Source of the DNA: Collinsella tanakaei
GTDB lineage: Bacteria > Actinomycetota > Coriobacteriia > Coriobacteriales > Coriobacteriaceae
NCBI RefSeq assembly: GCF_016900375.1
Contig: NZ_JACJKB010000011.1
Coordinates: 30,226 to 94,225, forward strand
Direction of reading: 5' to 3'
Length of the DNA stretch: 64,000 nt
The notes under the pieces are model-generated. The model was not told where the DNA came from. It saw only the letters and a program-made list of their open reading frames with translations, and did not search any database. The position numbers and the translations under genes are program-made. Below are positions 42,439 to 51,681 of the stretch, piece after piece (positions within the stretch are counted from its first letter, which is position 1; each line of letters starts with the position of its first letter).

Positions 42439-45048
42439 CTACTCGGAGGTCTTCTTCTTGACGGCAGTCTTCTTGGCAGCCGTCTTCTTGGTTGCCGTCT
42501 TCTTGGTTGCAGTCTTCTTGGACGTCGTCTTCTTCGCGGTCGACTTCTTGGCTGCTGCGGAGCCCTTACGGCCGCGACCTGATGCCGCCTTCTTCTCCTT
42601 GCTGGGGCAATCCATGTTCACGCAGATGCGCCACGGGCCGCGCGCGGTGTGGACCACCACGATCGGCGCTCCGCAGTGCTCGCAGGTCTCACCCGTCGCC
42701 TCGAGCTTGCCGCGGCCGGGCAAGGGATAGGACACGCCGCAGTCGTCGTAGTTGGTGCAGCGGATGAAGCGCTTGCCGCTTCGCTCCGACTTGTGCGCGA
42801 TGAGGTCGCCGTGGCGGCCAGCCTCGGCGCAGACCTTGCACTCCCCCACCTTGAGGTCGGGCTCGTAGTTCGTCGGGCACTTGGGGTTCACGCAGATCTC
42901 GTAGGCCTTCTGGCGGAAGGGCTGGCACTTGATGCGCGGGGCGCCGCACTCGGGGCACACGGCGGCCTCGCCCTCGAGCGGGCTCACGCGCACGCCGGAC
43001 GGCACCGGGTAGGTCACGTCGCAATCGGGCCAGCCCATGCAGCCGATGAAGCTGCCGCGGGTCTTGGCGCTCGTCTTCATGACAAGGTCCTTGCCGCACT
43101 TGGGGCAGGTGCCGACCTTGGCATCGGCCGTCACGGCGTCCGAGATGGCCTCGCCCAGATCGTCCTTGTGCTCGATCAGGGCGTCGAGCATGCCGGCGAG
43201 CAGCGCACGCGAATGGTAGACCACCTGCTCCTGCGTGTCGGCACCCTCGGCCACGTGCGTCATGTCCTCTTCGAGCTCACTGGTCATATCCGGCGTGGTG
43301 ATGCGCGGCGCGAACTCGTGCAGGGCGTCGATGATCGCCATGCCCAGCTGGCTCGGCTCGATGGGGCCGCTCGGCGTGCCCTTGAAGTACTTCACCGCGT
43401 ACAGGCGCTCGATGATGCTCGCGCGCGTGGACTTGGTGCCGAGCCCCCGCTTTTCCATCTCCTGGACGAGCTTGCCCTGGGAATAGCGCGCAGGCGGCTC
43501 GGTCTGCTTGGCCTCGAGCTGCATGTCGCGCACGTCGACGGTGTCGCCGGTCTCCAGCGCGGGCAGCTGCTCGTCCTTCTTGAGACCGAAGGGGTACACG
43601 GCGCGGAAGCCCGGCACCTTCAGCACGTCGCCGGATGCCTGGAACGGCTCGCCCGCGACGTCGATCTCGATCTTCGTACCCTCGATGACGGCGGGGTCGG
43701 ACAGCGTCGCCAAGAAGCGGCGCGCGATGAGGTTGTAGAGCTTCCACTGGGCGGGCTCGAGCTTGGTCGGGTCGGCCGGCGCGGTGGGATAGATGGGCGG
43801 ATGGTCGGTCGTCTCGGTCTTGCCGCGCGTGGCGGTGAGCTTCTCGCGCGACAGCAGCTCGCGGCAGGTAGGCGCGTACTGGGGAACAGCCGAGATGGCC
43901 TTCACGGTGGCGCGCAGGTCGAGCGAACGCGGGTACACCGTGTTGTCGACGCGCGGGTACGAGATGAGACCGTCCATGTAGAGCGACTCGGCGATGCGCA
44001 TGGTACGCGCCGGGCTGATGCCCTCCGCCGCGGCCGCCGCCTGCAGCGAGGTGGTGTTGAACGGCGCGGGCGGGCGCTGGATGCGGCTCTTCTTCACGAC
44101 ATCGGTGACTGTGCCGGTCGTCGCGTTCTCCACGTGCGAAAACGCCGCGGCTGCTGCAGCCTGGTCGGTAAAGCGCCCCTGGGCATGGGAGATCTTGAAG
44201 GCCTCCTCGTCGCCGGCGCCGGCCGGGCGGGCCTCGCCGGAGATGATCCAGTAGTCCTCGGGAACGAAGGCCAGGCGCTCACGCTCGCGCTCGACCACGA
44301 GGGCCAAGGTCGGGGTCTGCACACGGCCGGCGGAGCGCACGTTGCCGAAGCCTCCGAACTTGGCCATGGTGAGGTAGCGCGTCAGGGCCGCACCCCAGAT
44401 GAGGTCGATATACTGGCGGGACTCGCCGGCATCGGCCAGGTTCTGGTCGAGCTCCACGAGGTTGTTGAAGGCGTGGTCGATCTCAGCCTTGGTGAAGGCG
44501 GAGTAGCGCGCGCGGGACACGGGAACATCGGGCGCGACGTCGCGCACCATGGCCAGCGCGTCCGAGCCGATCAGCTCGCCCTCACGGTCGAAGTCGGTGC
44601 CGATCACGACGGAATCGGCCTTCTTGGCGAGGTTCTTGAGTGCGCGGATGATCTCCTTCTCAGCAGGCAGCTTCTCGATAGGCGCCCACACGAGGTACGG
44701 CAGGCTCGGAACCTTCCAGCCCTTGATGTCGATGCCGTCCTTCAGAAATGGCTTGCGCTTGGACTCGTACGGCGGGCGCGCCAGGCCGTCGGGCACGTCG
44801 GCGGGAAGCATCTCGCCCTCCTGGCTGATGGCGTACCAGCCGAGCTTCTTGTCGAACTTGAGCTCGGTGGGAAAGTCGGGCGCCAGGATGTGGCCGCGCA
44901 GACCGATGGTGACCCACTCCTCGCCGTCCACGGTAAAGCGGTAGACCGGCGTGTTGTAGACCTTGTCGGCCTTGGGTTTCCCGACGCTGCACAACAGGCG
45001 CGCGATCTGCTGGGCTGCATCGTTTTTCTCGGTGATGACGAGCTTCAA
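42439..45048 (-). CDS. topA: DNA topoisomerase I
   Basis: 869 residues. The Toprim domain has TDFDREGELIG (151-161). The active-site Tyr is Y364 in SLYMDGLISYPRVDN. Downstream are several zinc-ribbon motifs (CPKCGKDL, CPECGAPRIKC, CEHCGAPI), then a Lys/Thr/Ala-rich tail with repeated KKTA units that should bind DNA. The enzyme relaxes negative supercoils. The start is TTG at 45048, preceded by AAGGAG five bases away; MKLVITEKND is the expected N-terminus. It is a single-gene unit. Confidence 0.97.
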   Translation of the reverse strand: MKLVITEKNDAAQQIARLLCSVGKPKADKVYNTPVYRFTVDGEEWVTIGLRGHILAPDFPTELKFDKKLGWYAISQEGEMLPADVPDGLARPPYESKRKPFLKDGIDIKGWKVPSLPYLVWAPIEKLPAEKEIIRALKNLAKKADSVVIGTDFDREGELIGSDALAMVRDVAPDVPVSRARYSAFTKAEIDHAFNNLVELDQNLADAGESRQYIDLIWGAALTRYLTMAKFGGFGNVRSAGRVQTPTLALVVERERERLAFVPEDYWIISGEARPAGAGDEEAFKISHAQGRFTDQAAAAAAFSHVENATTGTVTDVVKKSRIQRPPAPFNTTSLQAAAAAEGISPARTMRIAESLYMDGLISYPRVDNTVYPRSLDLRATVKAISAVPQYAPTCRELLSREKLTATRGKTETTDHPPIYPTAPADPTKLEPAQWKLYNLIARRFLATLSDPAVIEGTKIEIDVAGEPFQASGDVLKVPGFRAVYPFGLKKDEQLPALETGDTVDVRDMQLEAKQTEPPARYSQGKLVQEMEKRGLGTKSTRASIIERLYAVKYFKGTPSGPIEPSQLGMAIIDALHEFAPRITTPDMTSELEEDMTHVAEGADTQEQVVYHSRALLAGMLDALIEHKDDLGEAISDAVTADAKVGTCPKCGKDLVMKTSAKTRGSFIGCMGWPDCDVTYPVPSGVRVSPLEGEAAVCPECGAPRIKCQPFRQKAYEICVNPKCPTNYEPDLKVGECKVCAEAGRHGDLIAHKSERSGKRFIRCTNYDDCGVSYPLPGRGKLEATGETCEHCGAPIVVVHTARGPWRICVNMDCPSKEKKAASGRGRKGSAAAKKSTAKKTTSKKTATKKTATKKTAAKKTAVKKKTSE

Positions 45049-45172
45049 AGCGGCTCCTTACTTATATATGTGCGTCCGCGCGGCGTGCACGGACGGCAAA
45101 GTCGTGTACCGCAACGTACCACAAGTGAGCCGCGAGCGCGAATTATTCGCAATGTGGAAAAGAAGCCCTCTC

Positions 45173-45847
45173 CTATTTTCCCATCTGAGCGGCGAGCCAG
45201 GTGACCCACTCGTCCATACCGGTGCCGCGGGTCGCGCTGATGGAGAAGCGCGGCGCTGCGGGGTTCAGATCGTCGAGCGTGCGGTTGTAGCCGTCCATAT
45301 CGAAGTCGAAGGCCGAGGCCACGTCGATCTTGTTGAGCAGCAGCGCGCCGGCGTGCTGGAAGATGCCCGGATACTTGATGGGCTTGTCGTCGCCCTCCGG
45401 GACGGACAAGATCATGACGGCGAGGTTCTCGCCCAGATCGAAATCGACGGGGCACACGAGGTTGCCCACGTTCTCGATGAAGATGACGTCGATGTTCTCG
45501 AGCCCCACGCCGGCGTCGAGCGCGTCGATGGCCTGGCCGATCATATTGCCCTCGAGATGGCACAGGCCGCCCGTGTTGATCTGGATGGCCGGCATGCCTG
45601 CCTCCTTCATCTTGACGGCATCGACGTCGCTCGCGATGTCGCCCTCGATGACGGCGCAGCGCAAGCCATAGCGCTCACGCAGCAGCTCGTTGGTGGCGAG
45701 GATGGTCGAGCTCTTGCCCGAACCCGGGCTCGAGAGCACGTTGATCACGTAGGTGCCCGTGCGCTCGAAGCGCTCACGCAGCTCGTTTGCCAGGCGCTCG
45801 TTGCGCGAAAGGATCGAGCTGCCGATCTCGACGGTCTTCTCTGCCAT
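45173..45847 (-). CDS. hypB: Hydrogenase nickel-incorporation GTPase HypB
   Basis: 224 residues of the SIMIBI GTPase family: P-loop VINVLSSPGSGKSS, VIEGDIASDVDAV, the metal-binding CHLEGNMI region with INTGGLCHL, and NKIDVAS. With HypA it inserts nickel in the large subunit of [NiFe] hydrogenase. It lacks the His-rich N-terminal nickel store of some HypB proteins. GCAGGAGG precedes the start. It follows hypA with a repeat element in the 75-bp gap. Confidence 0.95.
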   Translation of the reverse strand: MAEKTVEIGSSILSRNERLANELRERFERTGTYVINVLSSPGSGKSSTILATNELLRERYGLRCAVIEGDIASDVDAVKMKEAGMPAIQINTGGLCHLEGNMIGQAIDALDAGVGLENIDVIFIENVGNLVCPVDFDLGENLAVMILSVPEGDDKPIKYPGIFQHAGALLLNKIDVASAFDFDMDGYNRTLDDLNPAAPRFSISATRGTGMDEWVTWLAAQMGK

Positions 45848-45887
45848 GGTTCCTCCTTGGCTCAGCTATCTTCGTCATCCCCACCAG

Positions 45888-45924
45888 GAGCGACAAGTTC
45901 GTACCTGGCACCATCTTGTCGCTC
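45888..45924. repeat. GAGCGACAAG hairpin repeat, copy 2
   Basis: Arms GAGCGACAAG / CTTGTCGCTC (10 bp, perfect) around an ACCTGGCACCA core. It is the better-conserved match to 15466-15502. It lies in the hypA-hypB gap and overlaps the hypA stop codon end. Confidence 0.7.
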
Positions 45925-46276
45925 AGGTGTCGTCCTCGATCTCCATCGAAACGATGTCCATCTCACGGCCGGCAAGCAGCATCGTCTGGCCGCTGCCGCA
46001 AGCGGGACATCGCAGGTGGAAGCGGTCGTGCTCGAACTCGTTGCCGCACTGCACGCACACGCTTCTCGGCCGCACGTACTCGACCTGCATGGTCGCCTCG
46101 GCGGTCAGTGGATCGTCTTCACGCAGGATATCCCACGCAAAGTCCATCGACTCTTCGTTCACCTCGGCCATGTCGCCGATGCGCAGCGAAACGGAAACGA
46201 CGCGCGAAGCACCCGCCTCGCGCGCCGTCTTGACTGCAACATCTAGGATTCCGGAAACCAGTCCCAGCTCGTGCAT
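45923..46276 (-). CDS. hypA: Hydrogenase maturation nickel chaperone HypA
   Basis: 117 residues. The N-terminal MHELGL binds nickel via His2. Zinc is held by two CxxC pairs, VCVQCGNEF and CPACGSGQ. It passes nickel to HypB. The start is 3 bp after the tatC stop, so tatA, tatC, hypA and hypB are likely one transcript. This joins Tat export with hydrogenase assembly. Confidence 0.95.
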   Translation of the reverse strand: MHELGLVSGILDVAVKTAREAGASRVVSVSLRIGDMAEVNEESMDFAWDILREDDPLTAEATMQVEYVRPRSVCVQCGNEFEHDRFHLRCPACGSGQTMLLAGREMDIVSMEIEDDT

Positions 46277-46279
46277 TCG

Positions 46280-47068
46280 CTACTCATCGTCCTCGTCATC
46301 CGAGAAGAAGACGCGGCCCTGGGTGAGGCCCTTCTTGCCCTCGCGCGCCACGATCACGAAGCGAGTCACAGCGAGCGAGATCTCGTAGAGCGAGAGCATG
46401 GCCGCGTACATGAACAGCAGGGTCACGGGGCTCGCGTCGGGCGTGATGGACGCGGAGACCACGAGCATCGCCACGTAGATGTAGCGCCAGGCAGCGCGGA
46501 ACTTCACGTACGGCACAATGTGGAACACCGCGAGGTAGAACACGATGAGCGGCAGCTCGAAGGCAACACCGAAACCGATCATGAGGAGGATCTCGATGTT
46601 GATGTAGTCCTCGAGGTTCGGCAGGACCGTCGCGATGCTCATGGTCTCGCCGATGAGCCACTCGAAGCCCGCGGGAACGATGATGAAATAGCAGAACACC
46701 GCGCCCACGAAGAACAGCAGCGTGGCGGCGAGCACCGTGGGGACGACCCACTTGCGCTCGTTGGGCTTGAGCGCCGGCAGGAAGAACGCCAGGATCTGCC
46801 AGACGATCATGGGCGTGCACATGACGGCCGCCACCTTGAGCGCCAAGCCGAACTTGATAGCGAAGCCGCCGAGCGACGAGGTGATGACCGGCTCGACGCC
46901 CTCGGGCAGCGAGGGCAAGATGGGGTCCTTCAGGATATCGACGAGCACCGGCGTGGCGAAGTACATGACCACGGTGGCGATGATCACCGAGACGACGATG
47001 ATGGTCAGGCGGCGACGCAGCTCACCCAGGTGGTCGAGCAGCGGCATGCGTGCGGGTCCGATGGGCAT
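46280..47068 (-). CDS. tatC: Sec-independent translocase TatC
   Basis: 262 residues with six membrane helices. Family features are the N-terminal MPLLDHLGELRRRL, with the conserved HLxELR, and the periplasmic FALKP-like loop FFLPALKPNERKWV. TatC recognises twin-arginine signal peptides of folded proteins. An acidic C-terminus (FFSDDEDDE) follows. Its start codon overlaps the stop of tatA by one base. Confidence 0.96.
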   Translation of the reverse strand: MPIGPARMPLLDHLGELRRRLTIIVVSVIIATVVMYFATPVLVDILKDPILPSLPEGVEPVITSSLGGFAIKFGLALKVAAVMCTPMIVWQILAFFLPALKPNERKWVVPTVLAATLLFFVGAVFCYFIIVPAGFEWLIGETMSIATVLPNLEDYINIEILLMIGFGVAFELPLIVFYLAVFHIVPYVKFRAAWRYIYVAMLVVSASITPDASPVTLLFMYAAMLSLYEISLAVTRFVIVAREGKKGLTQGRVFFSDDEDDE

Positions 47069-47706
47069 TACTGCTCACCCCCTTCCGCAGCGGGCGCGGC
47101 GGCATCGGATTCGGCAGCGTCCTCGGAGGCGGCGGCGCGGCGATGCTTGCGCGGACGGCGCGCGTAGAGGTCCTCGGTGGTGCGCACCTCGGGCTCCTCC
47201 TCGGCAGGGGCCTCAGGAGCTGCGGGCGCGGACACGACCTCAGCAGCGGCCGCAGGGGCCTCCTGAGCAGAAGCGGCCTCAGCCTGCGCGGGGGCAGAAG
47301 CGGCCTCGACGTCCCCGGCCTCAGCGGTCGGAGCGTCCTCGGCGGCCTGCTCAGCGGCCTCGCGCTCCGCCTTCTCGGCGGCAAGGCGCGCGCGGCGCTC
47401 GGCGAAGGTCTCCTTGCGGCGCTGCGTGGGCGCAGACGCGGACTCGACATCCGCGTCGTCGTCATCGACTGCAGCGGCCGCATCCGACGCCGCCGCGGCC
47501 TTCTTGGGCTTCGGGGCCGAAGCGGCGGCCGCCATGGGATCGACGACCTCGGTCTGCACGACATCCGTCAGCTTCTGCTGCGTCTCGCGGAACTGGCGAA
47601 GCGCACGGCCGATGGTGCGGCCCATCTGCGGAAGCTTATCGGGTCCAAAGAGCAGGAAGGCGAACACCAGGATGATCACCAGCTCTGTTCCGCCGATACT
47701 TGGCAC
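47068..47706 (-). CDS. tatA: TatA-family translocase subunit with long Ala/Glu tail
   Basis: 212 residues; TatA is usually 60-100. It has one N-terminal membrane helix and the family motif: GGTELVIILVFAFLLFGPDK followed by LPQMGRTIGRALRQFRE. After residue 55 comes a low-complexity Ala/Glu/Pro-rich tail with a coiled-coil stretch (RRARLAAEKAEREAAEQAAE). It forms the protein-conducting part of the Tat system. No separate tatB is nearby, so this protein may serve both roles. Confidence 0.9.
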   Translation of the reverse strand: MPSIGGTELVIILVFAFLLFGPDKLPQMGRTIGRALRQFRETQQKLTDVVQTEVVDPMAAAASAPKPKKAAAASDAAAAVDDDDADVESASAPTQRRKETFAERRARLAAEKAEREAAEQAAEDAPTAEAGDVEAASAPAQAEAASAQEAPAAAAEVVSAPAAPEAPAEEEPEVRTTEDLYARRPRKHRRAAASEDAAESDAAAPAAEGGEQ

Positions 47707-47897
47707 GAGCGAACCTCCCGTGATTCAATCGATGCGCCCGAGCGGACGCAGGACGAACAGTGATTAGGCAACTGTAGCAGTATACCGCGCCTGAGCAGCA
47801 AACAGGGCGCATGCGCGAAATGCGCACGCGCCCGCATGCAAACCCAAGCTACAGGCCGTGCCGAATCGCTCCGGCGCGGCAGCTCGCAGCGGCGGCC

Positions 47898-48212
47898 TTA
47901 CGCCCCCGTGATGCCGATCTCGCGATCGACACCGAGCAGCTGCGCCACGCGCATGACATTGGGCTGGGCGTTGATGACCTCGAAGCCCTTCTCGTGCTCG
48001 GCGGCATGGTGGGCGGCGCCCACGAGCACGCCGATACCCGTCGAGTCGATGTAGGACACGTTGGCGAAGTCCAGGGTGAGCTTGGCGGTGGGCTGCTCGA
48101 GGGCAAGGTCGATGTGGTCGCGCAGGGCGGCCACGTTCGAGATGTCCACCTCGCCCGCCACGGACACCAGGTAGCGCTCGGGCGTGGGGGTGGTGGTGAT
48201 GCCGAGATCCAT
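47898..48212 (-). CDS. STAS-domain anti-anti-sigma-like protein
   Basis: 104 residues. The domain has VSVAGEVDISNVAALRDHI and the phosphorylatable Ser in VSYIDSTGIGVLVGA. Such proteins bind and release anti-sigma kinases of the RsbW/SpoIIAB type according to phosphorylation. No kinase or sigma factor gene is adjacent. The gene appears monocistronic with 190 bp before tatA. Confidence 0.85.
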   Translation of the reverse strand: MDLGITTTPTPERYLVSVAGEVDISNVAALRDHIDLALEQPTAKLTLDFANVSYIDSTGIGVLVGAAHHAAEHEKGFEVINAQPNVMRVAQLLGVDREIGITGA

Positions 48213-48272
48213 ATGAATCGCTCCTCTATCGGTTGCGTTGCGCGGCGCCGCACGCCGCGCGGTCTTGTCTTC

Positions 48273-48956
48273 CTAGGCGCCGTTCAGGGCGTCTAGGCGC
48301 TGCTGGGCGTAGGTGAGCACGCCGTAGGCGTCATCGGGATCGGTCTCGATGGCGTGCTCGTAGGCAGCCCGCGCGTCGTCGATGCGTTCCTCGGACTCGT
48401 AGAACATGCCGAGGTTCGCCCATGCGGGGCCGAACGTGTCGTCCTGGGCGACGAACTCCTCGAGCGTCGAGATCGCGCGGTCGACATCCCCGGTATAGAA
48501 GATGCAGATGGCCCGATCGACCTCGACGGACTTCGAACCCGGGTTGTCCTCGAGGTAGTCATCGTAGCGCGCGATCGCCTGGTTGAACAGGTCGACCACA
48601 TGCTTGCCGTCCTCGTCGGTCGCAGCGACCTGCTGCGCGGCGGCGCCCCAGTCGAAGTAGCCGTTGGCCAGCTGAAGCAGCGTCGAGGGGTTCGTCGGGT
48701 CCGCATCGTACTGAGCCTGCAGCTGCTCGATCGTCGAGGTGTAGTTGGCATCGACGTGGCTCATGTCGTGCTCATCGGACGCACCCGAGGCCGTCGCGTC
48801 CGATGAGGTGGACGTCTGCGCGGCATCGGCATCGCTCGCGGGGCGCGGGGCGAAGGCACCCGAGAGCACCACGAAGGCGATAGCCGCGACCACGATGGCG
48901 ATCGCGGCGACGATCACCACCTGCATCCGCTTGGTCTGTTGGGCAGAAAAGGCCAT
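48273..48956 (-). CDS. Membrane-anchored TPR protein
   Basis: 227 residues. One N-terminal membrane helix (MQVVIVAAIAIVVAAIAFVV) is followed by a Ser/Asp-rich linker and tetratricopeptide repeats. The clearest are LLQLANGYFDWGAAAQ and PAWANLGMFYESEERIDDAR, then AYEHAIETDPDDAY. It probably scaffolds a protein complex outside the membrane. AAGGAGG precedes the start. It is followed by the STAS gene after 60 bp. Confidence 0.8.
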   Translation of the reverse strand: MAFSAQQTKRMQVVIVAAIAIVVAAIAFVVLSGAFAPRPASDADAAQTSTSSDATASGASDEHDMSHVDANYTSTIEQLQAQYDADPTNPSTLLQLANGYFDWGAAAQQVAATDEDGKHVVDLFNQAIARYDDYLEDNPGSKSVEVDRAICIFYTGDVDRAISTLEEFVAQDDTFGPAWANLGMFYESEERIDDARAAYEHAIETDPDDAYGVLTYAQQRLDALNGA

Positions 48957-48986
48957 ATCGACCTCCTTATTCGCAGCTTGGCGTGA

Positions 48987-49367
48987 CTAGGCGTCCGTAC
49001 CGTCGCCCTCGACCACCGTGGCCGTGCCGTCCTCGTCGATACTCAGCTCGGGATGTCCCTCGGGCAGCATCGACGTGGAGCTATCCGTATCGGAAGCGGT
49101 GTCGGTCATCTCCGCGCTCTGAGCTGCCTCGAGCGCGCTGTATGCGGTCGAGGTGCCGATCAGGTAGCCGATCACGACACCGAGCACGAGCGCGATAAGC
49201 GCGATGGCGACCACCATCCAAAACGGAGGCGCCTCGCGGCCGGCAGCGGGTGCGGCAGGCTGCTCAGCCGCCGGCCCGCGCTGAGGCGAGTCGGTCCGGG
49301 CGGTCGACGGGGCGCTTCCCGCCGCCTCCATAAGCTCCTGCTCGTCATCAAAGAACTCGTCAGCCAT
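48987..49367 (-). CDS. Single-pass membrane protein, unknown
   Basis: 126 residues: an acidic N-terminus (MADEFFDDEQELMEAAG), a Pro/Ala region, one membrane helix (MVVAIALIALVLGVVIGYLI) and a short extracellular acidic tail. No family is recognised. It is 30 bp upstream of the TPR gene on the same strand, with which it likely forms an operon. Confidence 0.65.
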   Translation of the reverse strand: MADEFFDDEQELMEAAGSAPSTARTDSPQRGPAAEQPAAPAAGREAPPFWMVVAIALIALVLGVVIGYLIGTSTAYSALEAAQSAEMTDTASDTDSSTSMLPEGHPELSIDEDGTATVVEGDGTDA

Positions 49368-49454
49368 GGCTCCGCTATCTCCCTATCCGGTCACTGGGTG
49401 TTTGTCTATTGTAGCGGCCGCCCCGCACGCGCGGGACACGGTCCTAATTTCACA

Positions 49455-50159
49455 TCACTTGACGGCGGTGTAGACGGCGGCGATGCCTCCGGTGCAATTG
49501 CGGTACGACACCGTCGTAAACCCGGCTTCGCGCAGCTCGCGGGCTATGACGTCCTGAACGGGGAAACCCTTGATGGAATCGCGCAGGTACTCGAAACCCG
49601 AGCGGTCGCCGCACAGCAGGCCGCCGATAAGCGGAATCATATGCGTGAGGTACCAGCCGTACAGCGCGCGCCACAGCGCGTTGGGCGGCGTGCCGAACTC
49701 GAGCACCACGTAGCGGCCGCCGGACGCGAGCACGCGGGCCGCCTCGCGCATCGCGCGCGTGCGCTCCGAGAAGTTCCTGAGGCCGTATGCGCAGGTCACG
49801 ACGGTAAACGACCCGTCGTCGTAGGGCAGCGCATGGGCATCGACCTCACGCAAGCCCACCGGCACGCCGCGAGCGGCGCCGCCCTCGATGCGCTCCTCGG
49901 CGACCTCGAGCATCTCGGGCGTGAAATCGGTGAGCTCGACGGATGCGGGCGGGCAGCGGCGGCACAGCTCGAAGGTCACATCGCCCGTGCCGCCCGCGAC
50001 GTCGAGCACCCGGTCGTCGCGGGTGCAGGCAGCCGCCCGCGCGGTACGCGCCAGCCAGCTCCGGTAGATACCGAAGCTGGACAGCGCGTTGAACAGGTCG
50101 TAGCGGCGCGCGATGCCCGAGAAGATCGAGCGGACGCGCGTGCCGTGCTGGTCGAGCAT
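49455..50159 (-). CDS. ubiE: Demethylmenaquinone methyltransferase
   Basis: 234 residues of the UbiE/MenG family; adds the last methyl group of menaquinone. SAM-binding motif VLDVAGGTGDVTFEL, then DFTPEMLEVAEERI, the CAYGLRNFSERTRAMREAAR motif and the VLEFGTPPN region typical of UbiE. The start codon follows the aminotransferase stop directly (TAG-ATG), so translation is coupled. It shows that the organism makes menaquinone for anaerobic respiration. Confidence 0.92.
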   Translation of the reverse strand: MLDQHGTRVRSIFSGIARRYDLFNALSSFGIYRSWLARTARAAACTRDDRVLDVAGGTGDVTFELCRRCPPASVELTDFTPEMLEVAEERIEGGAARGVPVGLREVDAHALPYDDGSFTVVTCAYGLRNFSERTRAMREAARVLASGGRYVVLEFGTPPNALWRALYGWYLTHMIPLIGGLLCGDRSGFEYLRDSIKGFPVQDVIARELREAGFTTVSYRNCTGGIAAVYTAVK

Positions 50160-51443
50160 CTAGGCGCGCGCCTCGCGGGCGAGCTCAGCCGACACGAGCT
50201 TGACGGCGAGCACGAGCACGTCGAGCGCAGCGGAGAGCTCCTCCACGCTGGGATAGGTCGGCGCGATGCGGATATTGGTGTCGTGCGGGTCGTTGCCGCC
50301 GGGCCAGGTGGCGCCGGACGGGGTGAGCTTGACGCCCATCTCCGCGCACAGGGCGCCCACGCGCTTGGCCGAGCCCTCGGGACCGTCGAACGACACGAAG
50401 TAGCCGCCGTGCGGATGCGACCAGGTGCCGCAGCCGGTGCCGGAAAGGCCCTCGGTCAGCTTCTCCTCCACGCAGGCGAAGCGCGGGCGCAGGAACTCGG
50501 CGTGCTTGCGCATGTGCTCGCGCACGGCATCGAGCGTCGGCAGGAAGCGCGTGTGCATGAGCTGGTTGAGCTTGTTGGCCGAGATCAGACCGACCTTGAG
50601 CGTGTTGGCGACCTCGACGACGTTTGCCGGCGAGGAGCCGAAGAAGGCGATGCCCGCGCCGGGGAAGGTGATCTTGGAGGTCGAGGCCACGGCGAGGATG
50701 CGGTCCTCGGCACCCGCCTCGCGCGCGATGTCGAAGATGTTCGCGAGCGTATCGGGCGTGTCGGTGAAGTCGTGGACCGCGTAGGCGTTATCCCACACGA
50801 TGCGGAAGTCCGGAGCGGCCTTCATGGTGGCCAGACGGCGGACCGTCTCGTCGGAGTAGGTGATGCCCGTGGGGTTGGAATACTTGGGAACGCAGAACAT
50901 GCCCTTGATGGAGTCGTCGGCGGCGCAGAGGCGCTCGACCTCGTCCATATCGGGGCCGGTCTCGGTCATGCGCACCGGCACGTTCTCGATACCCAGGTCC
51001 TGCGTGATGCCGAAGTGACGATCGTAGCCGGGCGCGGGGCACAGGAACTTCACGTGCTCGAGCTTGCTCCACGGCGTGTAGCCGGGCACGCCCTTCTCCC
51101 AATAGTGGATGAGCACGGACTGCATGATGTTCAGGCTCGAGGAGCCGAGCACGATGGTCTGATCGGCAGGCAGGCCGAGGAACTCGCCGGCCAGGCGGCG
51201 CGCCGAGGGGATGCCCTCGAAGCAGCCGTAGTTGGAGCAGTCGACGCCCTCGTCGAACAGGTCGGCATCGCTGCTCAGAATGTCGAGCATGGGACGGGAG
51301 ATGTCCACCTGGGCGGGCGACGGCTTGCCGCGTGCCATATCGAGCGCCAGGCCCTTGGCCTTGACCTCATCGACCTGGGCGCGCAGCTCGGCGATCGCGG
51401 CGTCGAGCTCGGGCGTCTCCATCTTCTCGTAGATTGTTTGCAT
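50160..51443 (-). CDS. Aminotransferase, aspartate type (subgroup Ic)
   Basis: 427 residues of fold-type I PLP enzymes. The AspAT subgroup Ic pattern is visible: LDMARGKPSPAQVDISRPM, YGCFEGIPSARRL, VPKYSNPTGITYSDE and the Schiff-base Lys in STSKITFPGAGIAFF. It likely converts aspartate and 2-oxoglutarate. An aromatic or kynurenine substrate cannot be excluded. The start at 51443 has GGAAGAGGG; the frame stays open upstream without a binding site. It is the first gene before ubiE. Confidence 0.88.
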   Translation of the reverse strand: MQTIYEKMETPELDAAIAELRAQVDEVKAKGLALDMARGKPSPAQVDISRPMLDILSSDADLFDEGVDCSNYGCFEGIPSARRLAGEFLGLPADQTIVLGSSSLNIMQSVLIHYWEKGVPGYTPWSKLEHVKFLCPAPGYDRHFGITQDLGIENVPVRMTETGPDMDEVERLCAADDSIKGMFCVPKYSNPTGITYSDETVRRLATMKAAPDFRIVWDNAYAVHDFTDTPDTLANIFDIAREAGAEDRILAVASTSKITFPGAGIAFFGSSPANVVEVANTLKVGLISANKLNQLMHTRFLPTLDAVREHMRKHAEFLRPRFACVEEKLTEGLSGTGCGTWSHPHGGYFVSFDGPEGSAKRVGALCAEMGVKLTPSGATWPGGNDPHDTNIRIAPTYPSVEELSAALDVLVLAVKLVSAELAREARA

Positions 51444-51681
51444 GACGGGCCCTCTTCCTTTTCGTGTGACCGAGCGTGGTTTCCGCAGGTGCTCAACCTC
51501 GCAGGTCGCGTTCACACAGCTCGCACTAGTATACGCGCGCGGCAGAAAGTTGCACGAGTTTATCCATCCGCGTGACCGCCTGTAAACATATCTTCATGCA
51601 TCCGCCGCAAGGGCGCCGCACATGGGCTCGCCGCGCCGCCGTGGTACATTAGTCGGCACACGCACGATTGAGGGAGGACCC

